A stretch of DNA of 33,286 bases from assembly GCA_027596075.1 (NCBI GenBank), contig JADGJC010000348.1, positions 7,003-40,288 of the forward strand, written 5' to 3'. The stretch's first letter is position 1. Each line of letters starts with the position of its first letter. Below, piece after piece: positions 9,944 to 20,130 of the stretch. This stretch comes from Rhizophlyctis rosea (taxonomy: Eukaryota; Chytridiomycota; Chytridiomycetes; Rhizophlyctidales; Rhizophlyctidaceae). The notes below the pieces were generated by a model. That model did no database searches, was not told the DNA's origin, and saw only the letters and a program-made list of their open reading frames with translations. The translations under genes and the position numbers were made by a program.

Positions 9944-10963
9944 GAACGGATTGCGGTCAGGAGGTGCATACTGTTACCCATCAGTGTCATTACTGTCCAA
10001 TCTGGTGGTCAGTAGTTCCACCTATCTTCTGGCGACTACTTTTCATGTAAATACTTAATAATCTGGAGTCCAATGTCTACATACTGCTGAGACTTATCCC
10101 ATTGTACAACATCGATCACAACCCGCAGATGTGGAGTTTGGAGACTTGTAATATGGTCTCATGAACGCTCACACGTACAAGTTGCGCTTCATGACTCTAT
10201 CGAGTAAGAAGGCATAGCATAGACCTGCAGGGGAAGCCCTGCTTTCTGTTGCGCTACACGTTAGCGGCTATCCGCTTGCCAAATGGATAGTTCGAGAACT
10301 GCAGATGTGCATTGTGTGCAGATGTGCATTGTGTGGTGTGGGCCACATCATTCACCTGTTTCTTCCGATTACTTACCCACACCACAGCTTCAGCCTGCAT
10401 TGCAGCTTGGGGCGGCTCTCACTTTGCAGCAGCCTCAACCGCCTCACATGCTTACCAAGCTTAAACGCGACCACTTTCCCCTGCGCAACTACTTCTGCGC
10501 GTGTTTACATCTTGATTGCTGTACGCGATATATCTTGGACAGGTATAATCCAGTCCACCTCTGCCATGAATGCGCACACCCGCACCTCATGGATCAGCAT
10601 TTGTTTTCTTACAACTGCCCGGAAGTAGGCACCCAACCACCTCCCAATTCAAAATTGAATTTTATTGTTTCAGCGAGGTCGGCCTAATTGCAGTGTTTAA
10701 CACAATGGCAACAACTCAGAATAGAGGCTCTGAGGTCAATGGCCGGATCTTATCTTGGTGAAATCAGCAACAATTGATTCTGAAAATACAACCAACAACC
10801 AACAACATTGTCGGGTATTTGGAGTCAAAGCTTTGCTCAATCTATTCCATGTATCTCAAAAGAATATCTACACTTTCTATGCGATCCATTTGCGGCGCGT
10901 TTGGTATCAAGGGTCATAACCTAAAGAACGAAACAAACAACAACACAACATCACACCACCGTT
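9944..10963. other. Intergenic region between convergent CBS and alpha-dioxygenase genes
   Basis: This probably holds the two 3' untranslated regions and little else. A perfect 17-bp tandem duplication (GCAGATGTGCATTGTGT) lies at 10301-10317 and 10318-10334. A plus-strand frame of 134 codons at 10283-10687 is Cys/His-rich but matches no zinc-finger spacing or family I recognise, so I do not call it a gene. The stretch 10770-10970 is AT- and CAA-rich. Confidence 0.5.
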
Positions 10964-13115
10964 CTACGCAGTCCGAACAGTCGCACCCGTCGCCACCGCA
11001 CTCGTCGTCCCATTAACCGCAACCTGCGCAAGAATAACCTTAACCCTCTCCGCCATCTCCCTGAACGCAGTCTGCCTCCCCGCATCCGCCCAAGGCACAA
11101 AAGCATTCACGACACCCAACCCTCCCAAAACACCCTTCAACCCCTTCTCATTCCTCTCCAACACACCCGCAAAAGTCGCATTATTCCTGACCCACGCCAT
11201 ACCCTCGGGAGTGTATGTGCCTTCATTGAACTGGGTAGTGAAGAACCGGTCGGCCATCAACCTCCTCGAAGCAACAACGATAAAAACCCTGAAAGTGGTA
11301 TCCGAGAACGTGAATCCGGGCGGACGGCTCTGTTCCGCCAATTGACCCGTCAAGAGATCGACTTTTTCGATGTCGTTGTTGTATACTTCTTTCAACAAGT
11401 TCACAAGGACCGTGTCGGTGGTTATTTCTTCAAAAGTCGTGAAGGGCGCCATCCCCATTGCACGGCGGTAGGAGTTGTAACGAGGTAAGCCGCGCTCCCG
11501 GTCGCGGAGGATTTCTGTGGCGGCAAGGTCGATACGCGAGGCTTTGCCTTGTCCCGGTGCTGTGGTGGAGTCTGATGGGGGTTTGGAGAAATTCCTTAGG
11601 AAGGTGGGGTAGTTCCTCAATGTCAATGCTCCGGCTGCGGAACGTCCGAAAGTGTTGATAATGTCAAGGAAAGTTTCGGCAGCGAGGATTCGGTTCTGAT
11701 TGTCGAACACGAGATCTCCCAGGGAGTAGGTGGTGTTGGGCTTGGGGGATTGTTGGAGACGGGAGATGGTGATGGACTCTGGGAGCAGAGGATGCATGCG
11801 GTAAATTGCAGTGAATTCCTCGGTGAGTTGGTGGGTGACGTTGAGGGGGTCTGGGCTGCCGACGAGTGGGGGGAGGTTGAAGGGCGGGAATCCGTACCTG
11901 TGAAATGCACCCGTTGACAAAAGCATCAACCATCAACAAAAAATGTAACGGAAACCGATCGAACCAGCCAACAACATACCAATTGGCATTCATCCCAGCA
12001 TACAACAACTCATTCTGCAACATCGCCGTCGTCCATTCCAACGTATGGATCTTCGCAATCCCGGCAGTATTGATCAACCTAGCTTTATCAAACAGCATCT
12101 GATCTGTCCAAGTGGGGTATGCTTTCCGGAGCATGTCGCAGATGACGTTGTGCTCGCGGACAAAGAGAGTGTGGATGGCGGTGACGCCGAGCCAGTTGTT
12201 GATCGGTTGTCCGATAATCGGGAGACCGGTTTTTGGGTCAGTGGGGATGCTGCCGGAGGGTGTGAGGCGGAGTTTGCCGGAGTTCCGGGTGCGCAGGCGG
12301 GTTGAGGTTGCGTCGTCGATGCCGTAAATCTGACTGCCATCCCACCAATGTGTCACCGTGTTGATGAAACTCGGCGGCAAACCTGACGACTTATTGTAAG
12401 TGGGGTCAGGAGCAGTATGGAAAACGTGGAGGGCCGGGCCCTTGTTGTCTGTAGGAATAAGGTAAGGGTCCCTGGCGGTCGTTGTTCCGTGGCTGTAACG
12501 TGATTTTAAGGTTAACACTTGGCAGCGCTTAATTGCCCCCAACTCGAATACTCACTTGAACCAATCATGAATCATGAATTGAATCCAAGCACCTGCGAGC
12601 AAATTGATCCTCTCATCCGGTATGAACTTTCCATCCTTCCTCTTGAAAAGCTTGTCGCTGACGACCCAAGGGTTGGGTACAAGGATGTTGTCTGTGTCAG
12701 GAAAGGACATGTTGAGAGGGCAGGAGCGGCCAAAACGGGTGTTTGCAGAGCCCATCTATTGTTTGTTTAGAAAGGAGTGGCTGTGAGTATGGTTTTTGTT
12801 TATTGAATGTTGCCAGCGACACCGCCAGGGCCCCCTCCGCGCGCTAGACTGAGTGGACTGCTGGCCCAAAGGCCAGCTCATGGTAAATGCAAGCCGCATT
12901 CGCCATTTGCAATGTTGACTCACCTGAGGCCTCTCAAGGCTATTACAAATACCATCCAGAGTCCTCGCCGTTATGGCCGCAAACGGACAAGGGCCGCCAA
13001 CAGCATAAGGCAGATCGACAGTGGTATCAACAATGTTGTTTTTGAACATGTTAACACGCGTCTGTTCAAGGAAGCCGAGGGCTGTCATGAAAGGGAGGGT
13101 CCACCATTGGACCAT
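10964..13115 (-). CDS. Fatty acid alpha-dioxygenase (heme peroxidase superfamily)
   Basis: Four exons on the minus strand: 13115-12924, 12755-12556, 12492-11980 and 11897-10964, for 612 residues. The match to plant and bacterial alpha-dioxygenases runs end to end: KMVQWW at the start (KMVxW in plants), RFGRSCPL, QFMIHDWF with the distal heme His at 127, THWWDGSQIYG, HTLFVREHNVICDML, AKIHTLEWT, TAIYRMHPLLPE with the catalytic Tyr334 and proximal His337, DLAATEILRDRERGLPRYNSYRR, and ASRRLMADRFFTTQFN near the C terminus. Known members add O2 to the alpha carbon of fatty acids, giving 2-hydroperoxy acids that decay to the one-carbon-shorter aldehyde. The Y-x-x-H pair and the fatty-acid-binding C-terminal region are present, so activity is likely. 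It lacks the P450 domain of fungal psi-factor oxygenases. The start is the first ATG after a TATA-like site at 13266-13261; the N terminus is shorter than in plants. No signal peptide is evident. Confidence 0.92.
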
Positions 13116-13260
13116 TTTTGCTGTGACAAGTTCAGGTACAGGTTTGGGCCGCTGTCGGGTGGTTGCTGCCGGAAGTCTTCCGCCGCGAGATACAACGACG
13201 ACAGTTGGGAGTTATTTGAACACCGAACTTGCGCTGTGGGACGCCGTTCTGCACAGGCTA

Positions 13261-13266
13261 CTTATA
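13261..13266 (-). promoter_or_regulatory. TATA-like box upstream of the alpha-dioxygenase gene
   Basis: TATAAG on the minus strand lies about 146 bp before the ATG at 13115, with no ATG on that strand in between. This supports both the start choice and the promoter position. Confidence 0.4.
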
Positions 13267-13414
13267 CGATCGCGCGGCAAGCGTTGCATGGTTTTATCTA
13301 GGTGTCCCGCTGTAAATTTCCAACTTGCAAACAGTGGGTGGCGCTACCAAAACGCGCTACGGTATAGAAGCCCTGGACAAAACCACGCAAAAAACAGTGC
13401 GTACCACCATCTGT

Positions 13415-13458
13415 GAAGGGATGAACTCGCCTCTGCGAAGGGATGAACTCGCCTCTGT
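13415..13458. repeat. 22-bp tandem duplication
   Basis: GAAGGGATGAACTCGCCTCT occurs at 13415 and again at 13437, with a period of 22 bp. The near identity implies a recent slip or duplication. It sits in the 5' intergenic region of the alpha-dioxygenase gene. Confidence 0.85.
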
Positions 13459-13575
13459 GCTCGCTTATTGACAGGCAATTTCTGGTCGAAGTCACAGAGG
13501 TCTGGGCTCCCGATTCAATGAATTCATTTGGGGACTTGTGGTGTCCAAATGGGGCGCACGTGGAAAATTTGAATA

Positions 13576-13701
13576 CCGCAAAATCGGGAAACGTTCACTC
13601 GTGGCGCATTAGATGTGAGCAAAGCTGTGCCCTAAATTCAGCATGACTGTGCGGTGACGGCACAGTGATCATACCATGTGATTGTTTTCCAATTTTCCCG
13701 C
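13576..13701 (-). mobile_element. MITE-like element, copy 1 (126 bp, TA flanks)
   Basis: Read on the minus strand, this copy starts GCGGGAAAATTGG and ends CGATTTTGCGG; the two ends are imperfect inverted repeats of about 24 bp. TA dinucleotides flank it on both sides (13574-13575 and 13702-13703), the target-site pattern of Tc1/mariner-type elements. The copy at 22327-22452 has exactly the same length and the same order of internal blocks (ACATGGT, CACAG, GGCACAG-TTTG, GCGCCACGAGTGA). It has no coding capacity, so it would have been moved by a transposase encoded elsewhere. Confidence 0.75.
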
Positions 13702-13985
13702 TAAGTAGTCACATGAAATGGGTCTTCCCTACTACCTAGGGTCGTTACTCGTTGGGACCCTTACTCATTTGGTCAAGCACCCACGGCACGTCCGCACATT
13801 TTTTGCGTTTGGGAGATTTGAGGGATGGCGAAACCATCTTCATGTTTTTGAAGATGTAGCGTTTTTTTCGCTCAAATTGAAACATTTACGTACAAAAAGT
13901 CTATCTATAACATAAACTTACATTGATCTATACATGCAATGCAAACCAGAAAGTTTAAGTAGCACCCGGGCCCCATAAGTACTCC

Positions 13986-15254
13986 TCACCACACTCGATC
14001 CCCATCCCGCCCTTTCCCCCGCCGTTCTCCATTAGCCGGCGCCCACCGCAATGGCAATCCGGCCATCGAGTTCAACAGCTCCCTACAAACATTCCGACTC
14101 AAGAAATCCCAATCCTTTTCTATAGCCGCTGCGTAAGGTTGCTTCTCCTTTAAAAGAGAGTCATGAATCCCAAGTACATGATTCAGATAAAGCTCGAGGC
14201 CTTTCACCGTCACAGGGAACCCATGGCTGGTAAACCATTCAAGGAGCTGCTCCTGGTGCAGGGAGGATGTGAAGAACCGGGCAGCATTCAAGGCTTGAAA
14301 TGCAACTTGACCCTGCCAATCCTCTTGAGAACGGACTCTTTTGAAGGTCTCGATAACGGATGTCTTATTTGTCCAACGGTCCTTCTCGGGGTCACTCCAT
14401 TGAGGAATGGGTGGGTTTTGGAAGTAAGAGTCGGGGATGGTAAGGAAGTGATGGGTGTAGAGCCAGTCAAGGGAGGTGGTGAAAGCAGATAGGTTATCGC
14501 CATTTTGAGCGTAGATGCCTCGAAGGCGTTCAAGGACTGCGAGGGAGGTGTAGCCGTTTAGGGTTGGCTGTATTTCTGGCTCCCAAAGGCCGTTGTTACG
14601 TATGGTATTCAGGATGTCGAGCATGGGGTTGCTGCAGGTGGAAAGACATTCTGCAACGATGTGGACCAGGTCTGTGTCGGGAGTTGGGAAGAACTTGTAG
14701 GTGTTAACGTGGGTGGAAAGGACGCGGATTAGGAGGGGATCGTTGGGATGTTGTTTCAATTGCTGGGTGGATCTTCCGAATTTGAGGATATCGTCGCCGT
14801 TTTGATCTAGCCGTGTGCCGTAGAGTGCAGTGCCTTGGGCAAGGATGATAGCAACGGCTCTAGGGTCCAGCTCAGCGGATTCTTTGACAACTCTTTGCAC
14901 CGACAGCCGTGGGAGAATTGGATTGTAACTCAGGAGCGAGGCTAGGACTTTTGGGGTCAGCGCATTGCGGAGTTTGGGGCAGTCAAGAAATACTGGTAAG
15001 GCACTGCCGAAGCGGTGACGTAGATAGAGAGACCAATTACGTTCGTTTTTGTATATTGTTCGGTAGAGAGATTTGTTGGTTGTGATGACGTTCAAAGGGG
15101 AAGGTGTGCGAGCAAGGATGGGAGCCCATATTTCCACTGGGAATATTGACAATGGGTCAACTGGCGAATTATCCGTCACGTTTGGCGAGTGGCAGGGCAT
15201 GGTGGCAGGTTTGCAGGAAGCAAGTTGACCGTCAACTACAGTATCAATGCTCAA
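13986..15254 (-). CDS. F-box-like hypothetical protein
   Basis: A single uninterrupted frame of 422 codons with no sign of introns. Residues about 34-80 look like an F-box: SIFPVEIWAPILARTPSPLN (L/FPxEIWxxIL) then a helix ending NERNWSLYLRHRFG. The rest is mostly helical, with repeated LL..P.L and W..LY patterns, and matches no domain I recognise; it is not an obvious WD40 or leucine-rich repeat. F-box proteins link substrates to the SCF ubiquitin ligase through Skp1, so a substrate adaptor is the default inference. The C terminus is basic (GERRGKGRDGDRVW). An upstream ATG-containing extension was not seen. The gene is intronless, unlike most neighbours. Confidence 0.75.
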   Translation of the reverse strand: MSIDTVVDGQLASCKPATMPCHSPNVTDNSPVDPLSIFPVEIWAPILARTPSPLNVITTNKSLYRTIYKNERNWSLYLRHRFGSALPVFLDCPKLRNALTPKVLASLLSYNPILPRLSVQRVVKESAELDPRAVAIILAQGTALYGTRLDQNGDDILKFGRSTQQLKQHPNDPLLIRVLSTHVNTYKFFPTPDTDLVHIVAECLSTCSNPMLDILNTIRNNGLWEPEIQPTLNGYTSLAVLERLRGIYAQNGDNLSAFTTSLDWLYTHHFLTIPDSYFQNPPIPQWSDPEKDRWTNKTSVIETFKRVRSQEDWQGQVAFQALNAARFFTSSLHQEQLLEWFTSHGFPVTVKGLELYLNHVLGIHDSLLKEKQPYAAAIEKDWDFLSRNVCRELLNSMAGLPLRWAPANGERRGKGRDGDRVW

Positions 15255-15734
15255 CTAAGTTACGTGCACTATACTACCGTACTTGGTGTATTTTGGTGGG
15301 CGCTATTTTGTGAGAAGTTGCATGGAAGCATGAAGATTGCTTGTGGCAAGCCAAGTTGCTGTGGTGTCCGAATCACCGGATGAAAAGGAAACTCGAATCT
15401 CGTCAATTAGCTTACTCAACAAATTGCACTGCCACTATGACACAGGGTCCAATATGACCGATAATTGAACTAGGCGAAGCTGCGGACCCTTTACGGGAAT
15501 AATGATTTCAGTCCTTTGGAACGAAAGAAGCTCAAAGGCGATGGAAATGATGGTGGTATAGAAGGACAGTGGCAAGTTCTTCACGATGATTGAAGCAGTG
15601 CTTGCCGAACCTCGCCTCTTCCATTTGGAACAACGCGTGCAAGACTGAGCCTGGAGTGATTCGGTATAAATGAAGCTCTCATCGACCTCTCCGCTCAATT
15701 CAGCCTGAATCCTGTCAACTCGCCCACAATCCAA
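15255..15734. other. Short divergent intergenic region
   Basis: It lies between the F-box-like gene (minus) and a broken secreted-protein gene (plus). No clear TATA box or conserved coding is seen. The 60 bases before 15735 (CTCATCGACCTCTCCGCTC...) are pyrimidine-rich, like a 5' leader. Confidence 0.45.
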
Positions 15735-16970
15735 ATGCATCTTCAAACATCATCGCTACTCCTCATTGGCCTCTCATAGCCCAGGCTGTAGCACAATACG
15801 TCGTCTTTCCCCGCACTCCCATCGAATGCGGCTCGAATGGATATTCCCTTCAGCTGTTGAACAATGCAACGGAAGCTATTCAAGGCATTAAACCATTCTA
15901 CGTGCAATCGCTGGGGAATCGTGCACAAATCCCCAGTCGTGACAATTGTGCCAGTGTCGTCACGGCCGATCTAGTCCATCCCGAATACGGGCTTCGTACC
16001 AATGGGCTCACAATACTTTGATCTCAATGCCACTCATTTGAATTTGCGTGAGTGATTTATGAAGACTGCGATTGCTATGAAATTTCGTCAATTCGCAAAT
16101 GGCTGGTCCTAAACGCCGCTCGTCTTTGTTTACGCCCAGTCCAATGTGACCAATCAAGTTGCCAGGGCAATTGCACGGTTCAAGAAGCAGGTGCCATCAA
16201 GCGCAGCGTTAGGGATGATGAGTTGAGGAAGATCCAAGAAATGCGCATACGCGCCCTATACCACTGAGAAGCTAAATCTTTCGTAGTCTATGGTTCCTGC
16301 ACCCAGGCCTGGAATCAAAGCATATTCCCCTACAGTCCCTACTTCGAACTCGTCCAGACCCGAAAGCCATCGCTCTCAAGTAAAGCAAAAACGATGCAAC
16401 CACTTATTGGTAGCATTCATCAATCATGGATTCCCTTCCCATTCACACACAAAGGCCCTACGACGCCATAGGAGACAACACCACCTCAACAATCATTTCA
16501 CCAGATACTTCTATTAAAGAATACCAGAAACTTCGAAACCTACAACGACTCACAATGCACAAAGGACCCAACAGTCATCACCGTAATCCCCATCTACCGT
16601 ACCTGCACCCGCGCACCAGACACCACCGTCCCCTTATACCTCATCCACGACGTCACCGATTCAAAAATAACCCCGAAACTCTGCGACGACGCTCAGTGTA
16701 CATCTTGCAAGACCACTACATACAATTTCAACTGGGCGACTAACAAGACAATTGCCAGCGTTTTGTCATATAACTTGACAAACAACTGCAGTTTAAACCA
16801 ATTAATTTGGCACCAACGCCGCAATACTTTAAGGGATGGCTTGTGAGTAAGAATGGTGGTGGTTCTAGCACTGGGTCATCGAATCTTCGAATGGGGATAG
16901 TCGCCATCAGACTACGTTCGTTGTTTATTTTGCAATGCTAGTTGCTTTAGTGACGGTTTCTATCATGTAA
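15735..16970 (+). pseudogene. Broken gene for a secreted, Cys-rich, membrane-anchored protein
   Basis: The start encodes a signal peptide (MHLQTSSLLLIGLS) that runs straight into a TAG at 15777. One base out of frame, AQAVAQYVVFPRTPIECG continues as a normal secreted protein with N-glycosylation sites (NNATE, LNATHLN). Further pieces lie in other frames: QCDQSSCQGNCTVQEAG near 16145, FVVYGSCTQAWNQSIF near 16281, an N-glycosylated stretch near 16450, the Cys-rich FETYNDSQCTKDPTV with CDDAQCTSCKTTTYNFNW (16544-16750), and a Gly/Ser stretch followed by a hydrophobic end, TTFVVYFAMLVALVTVSIM then TAA at 16968. Introns may explain some frame changes, but not the stop inside the signal peptide. The parent looks like a GPI-anchored or single-pass cell-surface protein of unknown family. 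A sequencing error at individual sites cannot be excluded, but there are several breaks. Confidence 0.65.
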
Positions 16971-17364
16971 AATGGATTTATAGGAGATGCAAATTCGGTC
17001 TGATTGTTCTGCACAATCACTGTATCTTCTTTAGTCAGATCAAAACACTTCAACGGATGGCGTGGTGACTGCACCGATCAGACAATATATAACGGGTGGC
17101 GAAGTTGGTTCTGACTTGTGAGGGACCCTTCAATTTCCCAAAGGACCCTGGAATGAATGCCCAATACCAAAAAACTCCCAAGGAAGCATACTTTTCTGAG
17201 CAATTTGCATCTTCATTATACAGTAACATCTGCTTTCAAACTTGAAAGCTAAGCGAAAGTGGCCGAAAACCAAAAAGGACCTAGAGCACGAACATATGTA
17301 CAAAAAAATAGACACAGCTCTGCAAACGGAAAGGGATTTCTGCGCAATTGGACCCCAAAAAACC
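16971..17364. other. Intergenic region
   Basis: AT-rich DNA between the broken secreted-protein gene and the 3' end of the GATA-factor gene. It probably holds both 3' ends. No feature seen. Confidence 0.5.
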
Positions 17365-19594
17365 CTAACGACCTTTTTGCAAGCTAAGGAGAAGTTCAGC
17401 ATCACTCTCGCGTTGCGCTTCGTCCTTCCGGTGTTTGCGGGTGAGCTTGAGCCCGCATGCGTTGCAGACGCTGCGATGGAAGAGGAAAGCAAAGGGTGAG
17501 TTGTGCTCGATGCGGGAAAGCGAAGATGAATACGACTGTGTGGATAACTTACTTCATGTTGCCGTTAGGCCCTCTCCTCCATTCTGGAGTCTTCTCAGCC
17601 CCACAATGGTCACAGACCCTCCTGGCTCGCTTGCCCAACACCGAGTCGCTGCTCATGCTGCGCCTGTTCTTGGGGCGAAGGTACGCGGGGCTGCTCGGAG
17701 AATCCAACGATGGCGTGAACTTCATGTTGGTGACGAATGAGATCGAACGGCTGTTCTTGCTGGTGAGCTTCCTGGGACGGCGGGTGATTTCGTCAAGAGC
17801 TGTTTGGGCAATGACGTGGCTGTTCTTGAAGAAGATGGACAGCGTGGGGACTGATGCTGCGTACTCGGCGTTTGTTGCTGTTCTTGCGTGCGACGTGCTG
17901 ACGCGCTCGGGACCGTGGAAGGTGGTGCGGGATGTTGGCGGCGGTTGAGACGGTGCATGGATGGTTGCAGCTGATGGCGCTGACCTGGGAGGCGCGTCGG
18001 GTGACCAATGCTCTTTGAGCGTGTTGGGATGCGGGGAGTGGTACGAGGACGGAGAGGAGGCAGTGGAGGATGAAGAGACTGATGGTGAGACGTGACTACC
18101 CATGGGCGTCGATGGTCCTGCTTCAATGCTTGGAACGGCTGGTGTTGTGGAGAATGGCGGTGGTTCGACGTGTGAGTCCTCGCAGTGCATGCTTTGTTGT
18201 GGTGATGTTGATTTCATAGGAACTTCGAGTGATGCACAAAGTTCTGCGTACGATGGGAGCTTGACCCGTTCCGCCTCAACTCCCCAAGGAAGTTCGTCGT
18301 CTCTCTTCCGAGCCTGTGTAAGAATCATGACGAACTGCTGGTGAATGACCGCCGAGCTATCAACCGTAATAGTCACTCTGCCGCACAGGTCTGTCGAGAA
18401 TGCAGACGCGTTGATGTTGGACGGGTAGAAGGTGAATTTGTGCTTGGTGATGTACGTTTTCTTGGCCCTGTCCTGGCCTGTTGTGCTGCTGGCGTGTCTT
18501 GCCCAGTGAATCAGGTCTTGATATTCCGATTCTGACCACATGTCATGGAGCAGCGACCGTCCATCAAGCAGCTGAGTAACGATGTACATTGTGGCGTTAG
18601 CGCAATCTCCAATCTTGCTTGACGTCGATCGAGGGCTGTAAACAATTGCATCGATCACAGCTTGTAAATAAATACCTTCTGAGTGGAGATCAAGGACAAA
18701 ATCGACATTTCCTTTGCGCCTTTCAGAATCTCTCCAACCGCCAGCATAGCATGGGCAGGGTCCATCCTTTGAGAGTTTTCGATTGCTGACTTGTGATTTC
18801 GAGGAGGACGGGTTGTGATGATCATAGCGAAATCGGCCAGGTTGAGAACTTGGAAGTTGGAGAGCTGAGCGAGCTTCGTGCATCCGCCGACGAACGCGCG
18901 ATACAGCGAAGCTGATTCTTGCGGGCCCCATGATTCGTTGCAGTTGCATTGATGCTTATCTGTAAACGCGTCTCAGCTTCGGTTGGTATCGAAAGGCAAT
19001 GTATGCGGTTGACATCCCGTACCTGTGCCGGATAGCATGTTTTGAAGCGTGTTGAGGGTATCCGAGTGAAAGGTAGCTCCAATCAAGCCATTGCCAATGG
19101 AGGAAAGGCAAAGTAGGCCTGCGCTGCTTGACGTTTCGTTGTCGCTGCCACTGCCGCGGGATCGATTTCGAGGTCTTCGGAAGCCAGGGTCCATGAAATT
19201 GACCATATTCACACTGATTTCGAAATGTTTATCATTGTCAATGTGCTGAACGACGCTGATGAACATCAACCGTGCATGAAGTTCATTGAACTTACATGAC
19301 AGCCTTCTGAAAGAAAGCAGCGTTTGCAACCACAATAGCCTCGTTCAAGACATGCCTCCGTTCCTTCCTCTTGACGAAGTCCAGAAATGAATGCTCTTGG
19401 ATGTCGCAGTTGAAAACGCTGGTGACGGTGCGTGTGAAGGTTTCTGAAGCGTGGACAAAGCGAAGGTCGTCCCAATTCTCTGTGACAATCAGGAGCGCTG
19501 CGAAGCAAGGGTATGCGGTCTGATTTGCCGGTGAGCGCGACTGGGCTACTCTCGGCGGCATGCTTGAGTAGGTTGGGTACACGGTGAGAGTCAT
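17365..19594 (-). CDS. PAS-PAS-GATA zinc-finger transcription factor (WC-2-like)
   Basis: Proposed exons 19594-19296, 19213-19023, about 18864-17553 and 17470-17365, for roughly 635 residues; the 5' edge of exon 3 is uncertain. An N-terminal PAS-like region reads FAALLIVTENWDDLRFVHAS...NCDIQEHSFLDFVKRKER. A second PAS follows a Ser-rich linker: VDFVLDLHSEGIYLQAV, then LLDGRSLLHDMWSESEYQDL, then VTITVDSSAVIHQQFVMIL. A Ser/Pro-rich tract leads to one GATA finger, CDHCGAEKTPEWRRGPNGN joined across the last intron to VCNACGLKL, spacing C-x2-C-x18-C-x2-C, with a basic tail (TRKHRKDE) right at the C terminus. PAS plus a C-terminal GATA finger is the plan of White Collar 2 and relatives, which bind GATA sites in the nucleus, WC-2 with a LOV-containing partner. 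No flavin-binding NCRFLQ motif is present, so this is not itself a LOV photoreceptor. A role in light response is inference. Confidence 0.83.
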
Positions 19595-19788
19595 CCTACG
19601 GGTGATTATGAGAGGTAAGAAGATAAAGATCTGAAGAGAATGGTTTTCTACACAAGAAAGGGCTCAGAAAGAAGTTCCGACGATACCAGGCTGATATGGT
19701 AAATAAAAAAGCGGCTGTGGTGGAAGCAGGATGAACAGGTTTATATGGTGTTCGCTTGGTTTGGAAAAAGTGCGTAGTCAAAGAACAA

Positions 19789-20130
19789 CTATCTGTACAT
19801 TAATAATAGCGGATGGAGTGATGCGGGAGTGATGCGGGAGTTCAAGAAGAATGGCTCTAGCTCGTGGAGATTGGACGGGGGACGCGCGGGGTTCAAGATG
19901 TGTTGGATAAAGTTGTTTCCACGGTCTACGGTGGCGCCCATGTACCTACAGGATTGGCGAACTTTAGTGAATGTCTGCTCATCAACCAGCTTTTCGCAAC
20001 GAAGAGGGGTGTCTCTAATGACCCATTGGCTGGTGCCAGTTGTTGTACATACCAATACAGTGGGAGAAAGAGGCGATGCTGGGAAAATGGAGGGGAAGCT
20101 CGAAAACGCGCTCGTAGCTCACCAATTCAT
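19789..20130 (-). CDS. Possible small Cys-containing protein (low confidence)
   Basis: A frame on the minus strand reads QWVIRDTPLRCEKLVDEQT, then FTKVRQSCRYMGATVDRGNN and PPSNLHELEPFFLNS before its stop at 19789. The composition looks coding (charged helices, balanced Cys). A start can be made by joining ATGAATTG (20130-20123) across a 93-nt GT-AG intron to 20029, giving about 84 residues. I do not recognise the family, and without homologues or RNA this may be a chance frame. It would be read divergently from nothing obvious and lies just upstream of the PAS-GATA gene on the same strand. Confidence 0.35.

Larger units (their letters stand above)
13116..13985. other. Intergenic region upstream of the alpha-dioxygenase gene
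   Basis: It contains the TATA-like site at 13261, a 22-bp tandem duplication at 13415-13458 and one copy of a 126-bp MITE-like element at 13576-13701, all listed separately. The stretch 13705-13985 shows no coding features and is the region downstream of the neighbouring F-box-like gene. Confidence 0.55.

Noticed and set aside
10283..10687. 134-codon plus-strand frame rich in Cys and His
   Set aside because: No zinc-finger spacing, no homology I recognise, and it begins in a 17-bp tandem duplication. Probably chance in the shared 3' region of two convergent genes.
18650..18960. Alternative minus-strand frame in the PAS-GATA gene (ESWGPQESASLYRAFVGGC...)
   Set aside because: It joins exon 2 in phase but ends in a stop at 18658 with no in-phase splice into the second PAS and GATA exons. 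The other frame leads directly into the PAS motif, so I used that.
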